This document shows positions 16,331 to 26,361 of a stretch of 64,000 nucleotides of DNA, in pieces. The notes under the pieces are model-generated. The model was not told where the DNA came from and made no database searches. It saw only the letters and a list, made by a program, of their open reading frames with translations. Numbering within the stretch: position 1 is the first letter of the stretch; every line of letters starts with the position of its first letter. A program made the position numbers and the translations under genes. Source of the DNA: Candidatus Chlamydia corallus (GTDB taxonomy: Bacteria; Chlamydiota; Chlamydiia; Chlamydiales; Chlamydiaceae); NCBI RefSeq assembly GCF_002817655.1, contig NZ_NWQK01000002.1, positions 328,663 through 392,662 on the forward strand, written 5' to 3'.

Positions 16331-19324
16331 CTAGGGATTCAATAAATTAGTTTCCAAGTTCTGGGCCTCTGTTCTAGGGTTTCTAGGTAAGAGACAACCA
16401 TAGTGGTTGGGGAATCGGATTAAAAAGATAGAAGCCTCTCCTTCTGGAGAGAATGTATTTAAAAATCCGTGTCGCACGATAAAGTTTTGCATGACTTCTT
16501 CCGATACAGCATCTAGATCAGAGACGGCCTGACAAACAGCAAGTCGTTGCAAAGGTACAGTAGTCATAACGGAAACATCGTTGGCCTCCGCCTGCTCTTT
16601 GACTTCATCCAAGACGTCCGCGAGGACAGTAGAATCTAGCGAATGAAGATACCCAATAAATGCCCTTCTAAAAGCAGAACGACAAAAACCATCTCTTTTT
16701 ATTTCGGTTTTTCTTAAGAGATTGTACAGCAGCTGTTTTCTAGCCTCAGAGTAGAGATTTATAGTTTCTCCAACTAGAGCGAATCCGTGTCGCAACATAT
16801 GTAAGAGCTCTTTTTGTCCCTGAACGAATCTATCCTGAGCTTCTTTTTGGAAAGATTTCAGTTGCGCAGTTAAAGTAGTATTTTTGTGTAGAAGGTGGGG
16901 GTAGTTTGTAAGGAAACAAAAGATTAAGAAAGATTTCGAAAACAGATCACTTAAAGGAGTTTCGGATTGATGTGAACCCAGTTTTGTTCCAAGGATATTC
17001 ACCCGTTTTAAAAAAGCCTTCCATAGATTTCCAAAGGTATTAGGAAATTCTTTTATTAACAGTTTAGCTTCATTTTCCAATTTAGTATTTGGGAAAACCT
17101 TTTGTATAAAATTTAAGCAATTCTTTTCAAGAATAGGATCTAAAACCATCACTTCAGGATGCTTGGAAAAGAACTTAAAGAAGGTCAATAAATCTTCATT
17201 AGTAGGGATACTAGGATAGTTTGCTGGCGGATTTAATAGTATAGATCCTAGAATTGAACCTAAAAGCTTTTTCAGTTTAATTTCGTTTTCTACTTTTTTA
17301 AAGGTATATTGTAGGAAGGGAAGCAGGAGCATTTTTAAATCTTTGACAGCATCTTTAGTCTCTCGACGAGTCTCCACTTGAGGATGCTGGAGAATAAAGA
17401 ACAAGAGTTGTACTGCTTGTGTATAGAGCAGGTCTTCCTCTGGTGTTAGATCACTGAGATGACGCATGGAACTTAAACTTCTTGCAGAACAGACTTTATC
17501 GAAGTGTTGTTTTAGCTCCTGTGTATTACTAATCGTGAATAATAGTTTCTCTACCATATTTTTAAGTAGATCGGGATGATCGCTTAAAGGAGCAGTTTTA
17601 AAGGCTGTAGATAACACCTTTTTTAATACATTTGCTATGCGTGTGTGCAGCGTTTCGAGTTGAGGAATAGAGCTTTCTGACTGCAAGCTTTTATGGGTGG
17701 TTAGGAGGGTAAACAGATTGGAGGCAAGCACACTTCGTTGCCAACTAGAATCTATATCAGCTGTTAGGTAGCGGAGAGAGCCAGTGCTTATTTTTAAGAC
17801 ATCTTGGATAGATTTTTGAGGGGGCACGAATCCATTCACCAGCCACTCTACTTCTTGGTGGAAATCAGCGCAGTGTTGATCAAGCATCGTAGAGGGACAG
17901 GTGCGTAGGAAAGCAAAAAAGGAAAATGCTGAAGACCAAGGGCGATGGTGAGCTCGTCTATGTTCCATATTTGCAAGAAAACGTTTATATTGACTCTTGA
18001 TTCCTTCAGGAAGGCGATCTTTGATTGTAGCGTTAAACCTAATATCGTTCCATCCTGAAGCAGCGATATGTGCACTGAGTTCAGAAAAAGCCCTTTGGAT
18101 TTCGTTTTCGTATTGCCTCCGACCTGCTTGTGCTTCTGGAGAGAGTCTGTTCAATTCCTCTTCCGTGAGGAAGAGAGCTGGGAGATGTTCCAATAGCAGT
18201 AAGAGTTCGTCGTTAGATTGCATATGAGGAAGTGCTGTGTGATCAATGAAATTTTGGAATAATTCACTACAAGGACGACTTGCAAAAAGAGATTCCAGGG
18301 CTTTAGGAAGGAGTTCATCCTCCAAATTAGAAATATATATGGCTCTAGCTGTCTCTTCAGGGATGGAGGCTGCTATTTCGCGACGCGCAGCATATACAGA
18401 GAGTTTTTGTAAAAAGGTAATCAAGGTTCGAGTGTGTTGAGGAGAAAGAATCACCTTGTTATAGACGTCTGTCAATGTAGGATAGGTGCCGCATAGCTGA
18501 AGTAGCCCAGCAATTTCTGAACAGAGATTCTCATTTATTGTGGAAGAGGCTGCAAAAGGAAGGGTAAGCACACGTATTGCTTCGTCCTCAAATGCGGCCC
18601 CATTTATTTCGCACTCTCTACAGAGAGCACATAGCCAGCCTATAGCATAGGCACGATAAAAACAGTTCCCATCTCCTGGTACACTAGCAATGTAGTAGTT
18701 CGTATTTAGATATTCAATTTGTTGAAGAGATAATTGAGCCAGTCGTTGTTGTTGTGGTGTGCAATGCGGATCTCGTAGCGTTTCCCGTAAACGTTCTACA
18801 TGGAAATACATCTGTTCCCTCTCGACTTGATTGGGATACGAAGCTATGAATTCAGGATTAATTCCTCCTGTATTTGGGTCAATTTGGATGGAGGCGAGCG
18901 GCAGATGCTCTCGCCTCATTACCATTTCCACCATTCTATTTAGGCAGCTCTGATAGTCTTTACTAGCTGGTAGGATAGGAGGTGGTGTGGCAACCTCTAC
19001 AGTAGGAGGGACGGGGGATTCAGGCTTAGAAGGAGGCTTTTTGTCGTCGGGACTCCCAGTAGGTTGTTTAGCAATTTCTATAGTTTTTCGGTCGGGTTCT
19101 ATAGGAGGAGTCGGAGGAGTGGGCAACCCTTTCCTGGGGGCTTGATGATGTTTGTAATAGTGAATCAGAAGCAGAAGACCGAAGGTGATGATATGGAGAA
19201 GAATATATCCTATGGTGCGTATAACCCTAAGTATCAGAGGGTCTTGGGGATTTGTTGTTAAGTGATAAAAATTATCCTTACCATTGGGGGGGCAAGGCGG
19301 GGGGATTGGCGTCATAGGATTCAA
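16331..19324 (-). CDS. OTU/otubain-type deubiquitinase with membrane segment (997 aa)
   Basis: Host-directed cysteine protease candidate; C. pneumoniae CPn0483 is the founding chlamydial OTU protein, and the C. caviae ChlaOTU is reported to cleave ubiquitin. Seen: Pro-rich start; hydrophobic segment at residues about 31-55 ([20 protein letters not shown]); Pro/Lys-rich linker at 60-120; then [15 protein letters not shown] with D218 and catalytic Cys221; and, only 24 residues from the end, [15 protein letters not shown] with His974. In otubains these blocks are about 175 residues apart; here about 750. In between lies long helical sequence (about 350-850). A second DGFC motif sits at about Cys881. 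No Shine-Dalgarno before the ATG at 19322-19324; leader AT-rich. Likely co-transcribed with aroG. Confidence 0.88.
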   Translation of the reverse strand: MNPMTPIPPPCPPNGKDNFYHLTTNPQDPLILRVIRTIGYILLHIITFGLLLLIHYYKHHQAPRKGLPTPPTPPIEPDRKTIEIAKQPTGSPDDKKPPSKPESPVPPTVEVATPPPILPASKDYQSCLNRMVEMVMRREHLPLASIQIDPNTGGINPEFIASYPNQVEREQMYFHVERLRETLRDPHCTPQQQRLAQLSLQQIEYLNTNYYIASVPGDGNCFYRAYAIGWLCALCRECEINGAAFEDEAIRVLTLPFAASSTINENLCSEIAGLLQLCGTYPTLTDVYNKVILSPQHTRTLITFLQKLSVYAARREIAASIPEETARAIYISNLEDELLPKALESLFASRPCSELFQNFIDHTALPHMQSNDELLLLLEHLPALFLTEEELNRLSPEAQAGRRQYENEIQRAFSELSAHIAASGWNDIRFNATIKDRLPEGIKSQYKRFLANMEHRRAHHRPWSSAFSFFAFLRTCPSTMLDQHCADFHQEVEWLVNGFVPPQKSIQDVLKISTGSLRYLTADIDSSWQRSVLASNLFTLLTTHKSLQSESSIPQLETLHTRIANVLKKVLSTAFKTAPLSDHPDLLKNMVEKLLFTISNTQELKQHFDKVCSARSLSSMRHLSDLTPEEDLLYTQAVQLLFFILQHPQVETRRETKDAVKDLKMLLLPFLQYTFKKVENEIKLKKLLGSILGSILLNPPANYPSIPTNEDLLTFFKFFSKHPEVMVLDPILEKNCLNFIQKVFPNTKLENEAKLLIKEFPNTFGNLWKAFLKRVNILGTKLGSHQSETPLSDLFSKSFLIFCFLTNYPHLLHKNTTLTAQLKSFQKEAQDRFVQGQKELLHMLRHGFALVGETINLYSEARKQLLYNLLRKTEIKRDGFCRSAFRRAFIGYLHSLDSTVLADVLDEVKEQAEANDVSVMTTVPLQRLAVCQAVSDLDAVSEEVMQNFIVRHGFLNTFSPEGEASIFLIRFPNHYGCLLPRNPRTEAQNLETNLLNP

Positions 19325-19331
19325 AATTGCT

Positions 19332-19367
19332 TATTTTTTTAATCAAAACTATTTTTTTAATCAAAAT
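19332..19367. repeat. Tandem 18-bp repeat in a divergent promoter region
   Basis: TATTTTTTTAATCAAAAC (19332-19349) is followed directly by the same 18 bases with one change at the end (19350-19367). It lies between the deubiquitinase start (19324, minus) and artJ (19463, plus), where it could bind a regulator or be a slippage product. Confidence 0.75.
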
Positions 19368-19426
19368 TATTCAAAGTTAAAACTTTTTCAAGTTTGATGT
19401 ATTTATTTTTTTTATGTAAACTTTAA

Positions 19427-20242
<816 letters not shown>

Positions 20243-20253
20243 GGAGGGTACAT

Positions 20254-21864
20254 ATGGCAACCTCTTTTCCTTTAACTTTACCTAGTATAGGAGAGACCCA
20301 GTCTCCCTGTGAAAGACTGACGGAAAGAACATCGCGAATGTATTACGTGGCTTTAGTTCTAGGTGCTTTGAGTTGTTTGATTTTCACTGCTATGATTGTA
20401 GTTTTCCCACAAGTAGGGTTGTGGGCTATTGTCTTAGGATTTGCTCTCGGATGCCTACTTTTAGGTTTGGCTATAGTTTTTGCTGTCTCTGCTCTAGTTT
20501 TAGGAAGAACTTTCGGACCTAGTCCAGAATCTACTCTTGCAGAAATTATTCCACAAAAAGAGTGGACACCACAACAAGAGGTGCTGGGGGACGATTACTG
20601 GCGTTCCGAATTGGTCTCATTGTTCCTACATGATTATCTACCCGAATCTCTCATTGTCTATTCTGACGATCGATCTTTAAATATTGATCAAAGTTTGCAA
20701 AACGTATTGAAACTCGAGCCCCTATCCACGACCCTTGCCCTTTTAAAGAAGGACTGTGTCCACATCAATATAATTTTATATCTGGTAAGACAGTGGAACC
20801 TAAGGGGAATAGATCTCAGTTCTGAAGTCACTCAATGTGCTGAAGAACTTCTACAATTTCTGATAAAAGAGCAGTACTATTCTCCTGATCTTTTGCAACT
20901 TGCTCGCTATGGAGATGCTTTAAAGGCAACCTCCCCCCTTATCGATTGGGCTGCTTCGGGTTCCTTTTGTGTAGACGCAGAAGGGATGTTTAGCTATCGG
21001 AGAGAAGAATGTTCAGGTGAAGCTGCTTTGTTACAATTCGATCTTCTTTTATCATTGGAAAATCCAGAACGACTTTTCCTGAAAGATTCGTTCCTCTCCT
21101 ACATTTGGTCTTCTTCATTTTTTGAGAAGTTTTTATATCGTCATCTAGAACATCTACAAGAAAGATGCCCAGAGAAAGCGATCGATGTCACGCACTATAA
21201 AGCACAAATACAGGAATTTCTTTCTCGCTATTGTCAGAAACTTGATCTTGTAAGTGCGCTTTCTTTAGATTGGAGGCACAGTTGTTTTGAGGGAGAAAAG
21301 TGTTGCGAGAACGCGAGTCAGAGGTTAGACAAGCTCTTTGTTGATTTTTCGTCTGCTGTTCTTGCTATGAAACGGCTCTTTGAGAAGTATGCTTCTGTTG
21401 TACGAATTGATTCAAAACAGATTGAAGCTCAGATTCTTTTGGGCCACGAGATCCTTAGTAATGAGGCAGGGTTCCTCTGCAGTTTGTATAAATATCCTTT
21501 ATCCCACTTGATAGATTGGGCCGCTTTTTTAGAATGTATCCGTGGTATAGAAATCTCTCCAGAAGACCAGGCTGACTACACTGTGTGTTTGCAAGGCCTG
21601 GATTCTATGTTATCTCACTTTGCGATGCGTTTACAATCTGGTTGGGGAAGCTTTCCTAATGAAAGAGCTGCTTTAAGCGGGGAAGCAGGGGTCATGCTTG
21701 TTCATGGCTTGGCAGCACAAGGGGTTTCTTTTCAGGGGTTGAAAGCTTTGATGTATTTGACAGCTGTTCCTACAAGGACTTGGTTAGGCGCGTTGCCTTT
21801 GTTTGAACCTTTTCCAGTCTATAATCAGTTGAAAGAATTTCTTGGTGATTCTCTCGGAGCTTAG
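20254..21864 (+). CDS. Inc-like bilobed membrane protein, hypothetical (536 aa)
   Basis: No enzymatic family recognised. Residues about 30-83 form two hydrophobic helices separated by a short turn (YYVALVLGALSCLIFTAMIV then VGLWAIVLGFALGCLLLG), the bilobed pattern of chlamydial inclusion-membrane proteins. The remaining 450 residues are soluble and mostly helical, Leu/Glu/Ser-rich, with scattered Cys. If it is an Inc, the long C-terminal part would face the host cytoplasm; this is inference from topology. It has a strong Shine-Dalgarno (AAGGAGG, directly after the artJ stop) and starts 11 bases after artJ, so it is probably in the same transcript. Confidence 0.8.
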   Translation: MATSFPLTLPSIGETQSPCERLTERTSRMYYVALVLGALSCLIFTAMIVVFPQVGLWAIVLGFALGCLLLGLAIVFAVSALVLGRTFGPSPESTLAEIIPQKEWTPQQEVLGDDYWRSELVSLFLHDYLPESLIVYSDDRSLNIDQSLQNVLKLEPLSTTLALLKKDCVHINIILYLVRQWNLRGIDLSSEVTQCAEELLQFLIKEQYYSPDLLQLARYGDALKATSPLIDWAASGSFCVDAEGMFSYRREECSGEAALLQFDLLLSLENPERLFLKDSFLSYIWSSSFFEKFLYRHLEHLQERCPEKAIDVTHYKAQIQEFLSRYCQKLDLVSALSLDWRHSCFEGEKCCENASQRLDKLFVDFSSAVLAMKRLFEKYASVVRIDSKQIEAQILLGHEILSNEAGFLCSLYKYPLSHLIDWAAFLECIRGIEISPEDQADYTVCLQGLDSMLSHFAMRLQSGWGSFPNERAALSGEAGVMLVHGLAAQGVSFQGLKALMYLTAVPTRTWLGALPLFEPFPVYNQLKEFLGDSLGA

Positions 21865-21899
21865 AGTTTGATTTGTATTAAAACAAGGAACAAGATTGC

Positions 21900-22541
21900 A
21901 TGTTAGGTTCTTTGCCATGTTATCCTGGTGCTGGGAATATCGATGAATATAAAAATAAGTACTTCTATTGTCAGTTATGTGCCGAGGTAGTTAGCCCACA
22001 TATTGTTCCTGTTGTTGTTGTTGATGTGGAAGGCGTTCCTCCTAAAGGTGTGCTTAACGTGATGCGCTGCAAGCAACACAAGTTTCAAGGACTGCCAGTA
22101 CACGGACCTATTACCTCTTTATGGGCTTTGGAGCCCGTGGGTAAGGAAACTCCAAGGCTGGAATCTGAAATGTACGCCCTCTGTTCTCGGGTAAGGAATT
22201 TTGACATCTGCTCTATTGTGAGTTGGGTCTTTGGCGGGCTCAGCATCCTTGCAGGTCTTATTGTGGGTGTGATGGTTGAAGCGCCTTTGATTGCGGGATT
22301 GAGTGGTTGGGTGATTCCCTGTGTGATTGGGGGAATTGGTGTGATTCTATGTTTGTTTGGGATATTGATGGCCTACCTCGGAAGAACTAAAGTTCGTGAT
22401 TGGCTGAACCTCTCACACGAATATATCAATCAATGTCATCTTCGTCGCGTACAGAAAAATGCTGAAAACTATTCTGTGATCACAGAATATCCTGCAACCT
22501 GTGCGTTATCTCAACCTGTTGCAAAGTTACCTTCTGAATAA
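21900..22541 (+). CDS. Inc-like membrane protein with Cys pair, hypothetical (213 aa)
   Basis: Starts MLGSLPCYPGAGNIDEYKNK. Residues about 33-36 are CQLC, followed near 76-80 by RCKQH, a possible zinc site (CxxC...CxxH). Residues about 100-160 form a bilobed hydrophobic domain (SIVSWVFGGLSILAGLIVGV and IPCVIGGIGVILCLFGILMA), like inclusion-membrane proteins. The C-terminal tail of about 50 residues is soluble. AAGGAA precedes the ATG at 21900. It follows the other Inc-like gene by 35 bases. Function unknown. Confidence 0.78.
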   Translation: MLGSLPCYPGAGNIDEYKNKYFYCQLCAEVVSPHIVPVVVVDVEGVPPKGVLNVMRCKQHKFQGLPVHGPITSLWALEPVGKETPRLESEMYALCSRVRNFDICSIVSWVFGGLSILAGLIVGVMVEAPLIAGLSGWVIPCVIGGIGVILCLFGILMAYLGRTKVRDWLNLSHEYINQCHLRRVQKNAENYSVITEYPATCALSQPVAKLPSE

Positions 22542-22667
22542 CTTTGAGATGGCCTGGGACCTGCCTTTAAGACTTCTTGATTTTCTAACTTTAGCTGTGT
22601 GCTGAAATAGATCCAATCCGAACTTCGGGTGATTTATATTTGGAAAACATTGTTTAAAAAGTTATAG

Positions 22668-22721
22668 AGAATTCCAAGCTGGAATTCTAGCAACTTCTTG
22701 ACTTTAAGTTCTAAAGTCAAG
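22668..22721 (+). terminator. Two consecutive hairpins, probable terminator
   Basis: Stem 1: AGAATTCC (22668-22675) with GGAATTCT (22681-22688). Stem 2: CTTGACTTTA (22697-22706) with TAAAGTCAAG (22712-22721), perfect 10 bp. An ATTTTTATTT stretch follows some 15 bases later (22735-22744), so termination may be imperfect, or the structure may act as an attenuator for the gene at 22772. Confidence 0.45.
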
Positions 22722-22771
22722 AGACTGGCTGACAATTTTTATTTGCTTGTGAATGCGGACGAGCAATTGGT

Positions 22772-23584
22772 ATGTTAAGAGATATTTGGAGCGGATCTAT
22801 AGGTAAGCTGATATTTTTAGGTACAGGAAATCCCGAAGGAATTCCCGTGCCCTTTTGCTCGTGCGCAGTTTGTAAAGAGAAAAGAATACATCGTTTACGA
22901 GCTTCGGTACTCATTCAATATCAAAAGAAGAACTTAGTTATTGATGTGGGTCCTGATTTTCGTGCACAGATGTTAGCAGTAGGTATTTCTGAGCTTCACG
23001 GAGTCTTTCTTACCCATCCTCACTATGATCATATCGGTGGAATTGATGATTTACGTGCGTGGTATATAGTCACCCAGCGTTCTTTGCCTTTAGTCCTTTC
23101 TGCAAGTACCTATAGGTTTTTACAAAAGACAAAAGAGTACCTCCTTACTCCCCATAATCCAGATTCTGCTCTTCCCGCAGTTTTAGAGTTTAAAATTTTA
23201 AATGAGGAAGATGGGCAGGATGAATTTGAGGGAATTCCTTATACCTACATTTCCTATTACCAAAGGTCTTGTCAGGTGATGGGTTTCCGTTTTGGAAATC
23301 TTGTCTATCTTACAGATCTTCATAACTATGATTCAAAAATTTTCAGTTACTTAGATAACGTAGACACAGTGATCTTGTCTGCTGGGCCATCAGAGATGCC
23401 TATTGCTTTTCGGGAACACAAGTCTTCGCATCTTACTGTAGAAGAAGCTAGAGATTTTGCGGATCGTGCGGGGATAAAGAATATAATTATTACACATATT
23501 AGCCACTGTTTAGAAGCGGAGCGTGACCAGCATCCAGAGGTAACATTTGCTTATGATGGGATGGAGGTCCTTTGGACAATGTAG
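22772..23584 (+). CDS. phnP: Metallo-beta-lactamase-fold phosphodiesterase, PhnP-like (270 aa)
   Basis: MBL-fold hydrolase close to PhnP, the cyclic ribosyl phosphodiesterase. Seen: KLIFLGTGNPEGIPVPFC then CSCAVC, the CxCxxC structural zinc cluster of PhnP; VIDVGPDFRAQML; the catalytic HPHYDHIGGIDDLR; LVYLTDLHNYD; and IIITHISHCLE near the C-terminus. No carbon-phosphorus lyase genes are visible, so the natural substrate is probably a different phosphodiester. Orthologue of chlamydial CT380. The end overlaps the TTG start of hflX by 13 bases. Confidence 0.85.
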   Translation: MLRDIWSGSIGKLIFLGTGNPEGIPVPFCSCAVCKEKRIHRLRASVLIQYQKKNLVIDVGPDFRAQMLAVGISELHGVFLTHPHYDHIGGIDDLRAWYIVTQRSLPLVLSASTYRFLQKTKEYLLTPHNPDSALPAVLEFKILNEEDGQDEFEGIPYTYISYYQRSCQVMGFRFGNLVYLTDLHNYDSKIFSYLDNVDTVILSAGPSEMPIAFREHKSSHLTVEEARDFADRAGIKNIIITHISHCLEAERDQHPEVTFAYDGMEVLWTM

Positions 23585-24993
23585 ATAAGGAGCGAGAGGA
23601 AGAGACTTCACAATATTTTGGAACTTCTTTAGGAACAAGGTTTGACCTTCCTCGTAAGGAACAGGATGCCTCTCAAGCTTTAGCTGTGACCTGTTATCAA
23701 AATAAGACAGATCCTCAGGTGGTTGCAGAACACTTAGATGAGTTGGTTGCCCTTGCAGATTCTTGTGGTATTTGCGTTTTAGAAACTCGTTCCTGGATTT
23801 TAAAAATACCTTCCGCTTCCACCTATCTCAATACGGGAAAGTTAGAGGAAATCGAAGAAATCTTGAAAAAATTTCCCTCTCTAGGGACCTTAATTATAGA
23901 TGAAGAGATCACACCATCCCAACAACGTAACTTAGAGAAACGTCTCGGGCTCGTGGTTTTGGACAGAACCGAGTTGATCCTGGAGATCTTTTCCAATCGC
24001 GCTCTTACTGCAGAGGCAAATATCCAAGTCCAGCTAGCACAAGCACGCTATCTCCTTCCTCGTCTTAAGAGAATGTGGGGCCATCTGTCTCGGCAAAAAT
24101 CTGGAGGGGGTAGCGGAGGCTTTGTTAAGGGAGAAGGAGAAAAGCAGATAGAGCTAGACCGTAGAATGGTCCGTGAGCGTATCCACAAGCTGTCGGCACA
24201 ACTAAAAGCTGTGATTAAACAACGTGCTGAACGCCGTAAGGTAAAATCTCGCAGAGGAATTCCAACCTTTGCTTTGGTAGGCTATACAAATTCAGGGAAG
24301 AGCACGCTTTTAAATTTGCTGACATCAGCAGGGACTTATGTTGAGGATAAGCTCTTCGCTACTTTAGATCCTAAAACTCGCAAATGTATCCTTCCAGGAG
24401 GCCTTCACGTTCTGCTTACCGATACTGTAGGATTCATTCGCCAACTTCCCCATACTTTGGTAGCAGCGTTTAAAAGTACTTTAGAAGCGGCTTTTCATGA
24501 AGATGTTCTTCTTCATGTTGTGGACGCTTCACACCCTCTAGCTTTAGAGCATGTACGGACGACATTCGATCTTCTTAAGGAATTGGGGATTGAGAAGCCT
24601 AAGATCATTACAGTGTTGAATAAAGTAGATAGGCTCCCTCAAGGAAGAATATCCACGAAGTTACGTTTACTTTCTCCCCGTCCCGTATTAATTTCAGCAA
24701 AAACTGGGGAGGGAGTTCAGAATCTTCTGAATGTAATGGCGGAGGTGATCTGGGAGAAAAGCTTGCATGTGACTTTGAATTTTCCCTATCCCGAATATGG
24801 AAAATTTACTGAACTCTGTGATGCTGGCGTGGTTATCTCTCATAGATACCAAGAAGATATTTTAGTTGTCGAAGCGTACCTTCCTAAGGAACTCCAAAAG
24901 AAATTCCGTCCTTTCATTTCCTATTTTTTTTCTGAAGATTCTGAAGACAAGGAAGGGAACGGGCCAACCTTGTATGATTCTTTAGGGGATTAA
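23572..24993 (+). CDS. hflX: Ribosome-associated GTPase HflX
   Basis: GTPase that splits stalled or stressed 70S ribosomes. Seen in order: the HflX N-terminal domain with LNTGKLEEIEEIL, LIIDEEITPSQQRNLEKRLG and VLDRTELILEIFSNRA; the Gly-rich linker SGGGSGGFVKGEGEKQIELD; G1 GYTNSGKSTLLN; G3 DTVGFIRQLPH; G4 NKVD; and G5 SAKTGEG. Length 473 is normal, with a short acidic tail (EDSEDKE). The start is a TTG at 23572 supported by GGAGG at 23563-23567; it overlaps the end of the phnP-like gene, suggesting coupling. Orthologue of CT379. Confidence 0.95.
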   Translation: MDNVDKEREEETSQYFGTSLGTRFDLPRKEQDASQALAVTCYQNKTDPQVVAEHLDELVALADSCGICVLETRSWILKIPSASTYLNTGKLEEIEEILKKFPSLGTLIIDEEITPSQQRNLEKRLGLVVLDRTELILEIFSNRALTAEANIQVQLAQARYLLPRLKRMWGHLSRQKSGGGSGGFVKGEGEKQIELDRRMVRERIHKLSAQLKAVIKQRAERRKVKSRRGIPTFALVGYTNSGKSTLLNLLTSAGTYVEDKLFATLDPKTRKCILPGGLHVLLTDTVGFIRQLPHTLVAAFKSTLEAAFHEDVLLHVVDASHPLALEHVRTTFDLLKELGIEKPKIITVLNKVDRLPQGRISTKLRLLSPRPVLISAKTGEGVQNLLNVMAEVIWEKSLHVTLNFPYPEYGKFTELCDAGVVISHRYQEDILVVEAYLPKELQKKFRPFISYFFSEDSEDKEGNGPTLYDSLGD

Positions 24994-25095
24994 GTAGTTT
25001 TCTTCTACGAGATAGAATCTTTGTTAGTGAGAAAAAGAGTGATATTTTAAAATGTACCCGCGCATGGCTAAACATAGTGAAGTCCATAGAGGTAT

Positions 25096-26361
25096 ATGAC
25101 GGTTGCAGAAATCAAAGGAACATTTAAGCTTGTCTGTTTAGGATGTCGGGTGAATCAGTATGAAATCCAAGCGTATCGCGACCAATTGACAATCTTAGGA
25201 TATCAAGAGGTTCTAGACTCTGAAATCCCCGCAGACCTATGCATAGTCAATACCTGTGCTGTAACATCTTCGGCTGAGAGTTCAGGTCGTCATGCTGTTC
25301 GTCAGTTATGTCGTCAGAATCCTGAGGCACATATTGTGGTTACAGGGTGTTTAGGGGAATCTGATAAAGAGTTTTTTGCTTCTTTGGATCGACAATGCAC
25401 GATTGTCTCTAATAAGGAGAAATCGCGTCTTATAGAAAAGATTTTCCCTTATGAAACTACGTTCCCTGAATTCAGGATCCATAGTTTTGAGGGAAAATCA
25501 CGAGCTTTTATCAAAGTTCAAGATGGCTGTAATTCTTTTTGCTCATACTGCATTATTCCTTATTTGCGGGGGCGTTCAATCTCACGTCCTGCTGAGAAAA
25601 TTTTAACAGAGATTTCTGAGGTTGTAGAGCAAGGATATCGCGAAGTTGTAATTGCAGGAATTAATATTGGAGATTACTGCGATGGAGAGTACTCGCTAGC
25701 TTCTCTCGTAGACGAAGTGGATCGGATTCCTGGCATTGAGCGGATACGCATTTCATCCATAGATCCTGATGATATCACTGAAGACCTCCACCGTGCCATT
25801 ACCGTATCTCGTCACACCTGTCCTTCTTCGCATCTTGTTCTTCAATCGGGATCTAATTCGATTTTAAAGAGAATGAATCGTAAGTATTCCCGAGCAGATT
25901 TTTTAGATTGTGTAGAGAAGTTTCGCGCTTACGATCCTCACTATGGTTTTACTACAGATGTTATTGTGGGGTTCCCTGGAGAGAGTGATCAAGATTTTGA
26001 AGATACTTTGCGAATTATCGAAGATGTCGGTTTTATCAAGGTTCACAGTTTTCCTTTCAGTGCTCGCCGTCGTACAAAGGCATTTACTTTTGATAATCAG
26101 CTTCCTAATCAGGTAATTCATGAGAGGAAAAAGTATCTTGCTGAGGTCGCTAAGAAGGTAGGGCAGAAGGAGATGGCCAAGCGTCTAGGAGCAACAACAC
26201 AGGTGCTTGTGGAGCAAGTTGTGGGTCAGGTTGCTGTAGGGCACTCACCTTATTTTGAAAAGATTTCTTTCCCAGTGGTGGGAAACATTGCCATCAATAC
26301 TCTAGTTTCTGTTCGTCTCAATAGGGTAGAGGAAGAGGGGCTTATTGGAGAGATTGTATGA
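25096..26361 (+). CDS. mtaB: tRNA t6A37 methylthiotransferase MtaB
   Basis: Radical-SAM enzyme that adds a methylthio group to t6A at position 37 of ANN-decoding tRNAs. Seen: UPF0004 domain with KLVCLGCRVNQYEIQAYRD, IVNTCAVTSSAE and VTGCLGE (three cluster Cys); radical-SAM motif VQDGCNSFCSYCIIPYLRGR (CxxxCxxC); TDVIVGFPGESDQDF; SFPFSARRRTKAF; and a C-terminal TRAM-like part. The single-Cys CRVNQYE start fits MtaB better than MiaB. 421 residues is normal. Its end overlaps the next gene (ATGA, 26358-26361). Confidence 0.92.
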   Translation: MTVAEIKGTFKLVCLGCRVNQYEIQAYRDQLTILGYQEVLDSEIPADLCIVNTCAVTSSAESSGRHAVRQLCRQNPEAHIVVTGCLGESDKEFFASLDRQCTIVSNKEKSRLIEKIFPYETTFPEFRIHSFEGKSRAFIKVQDGCNSFCSYCIIPYLRGRSISRPAEKILTEISEVVEQGYREVVIAGINIGDYCDGEYSLASLVDEVDRIPGIERIRISSIDPDDITEDLHRAITVSRHTCPSSHLVLQSGSNSILKRMNRKYSRADFLDCVEKFRAYDPHYGFTTDVIVGFPGESDQDFEDTLRIIEDVGFIKVHSFPFSARRRTKAFTFDNQLPNQVIHERKKYLAEVAKKVGQKEMAKRLGATTQVLVEQVVGQVAVGHSPYFEKISFPVVGNIAINTLVSVRLNRVEEEGLIGEIV

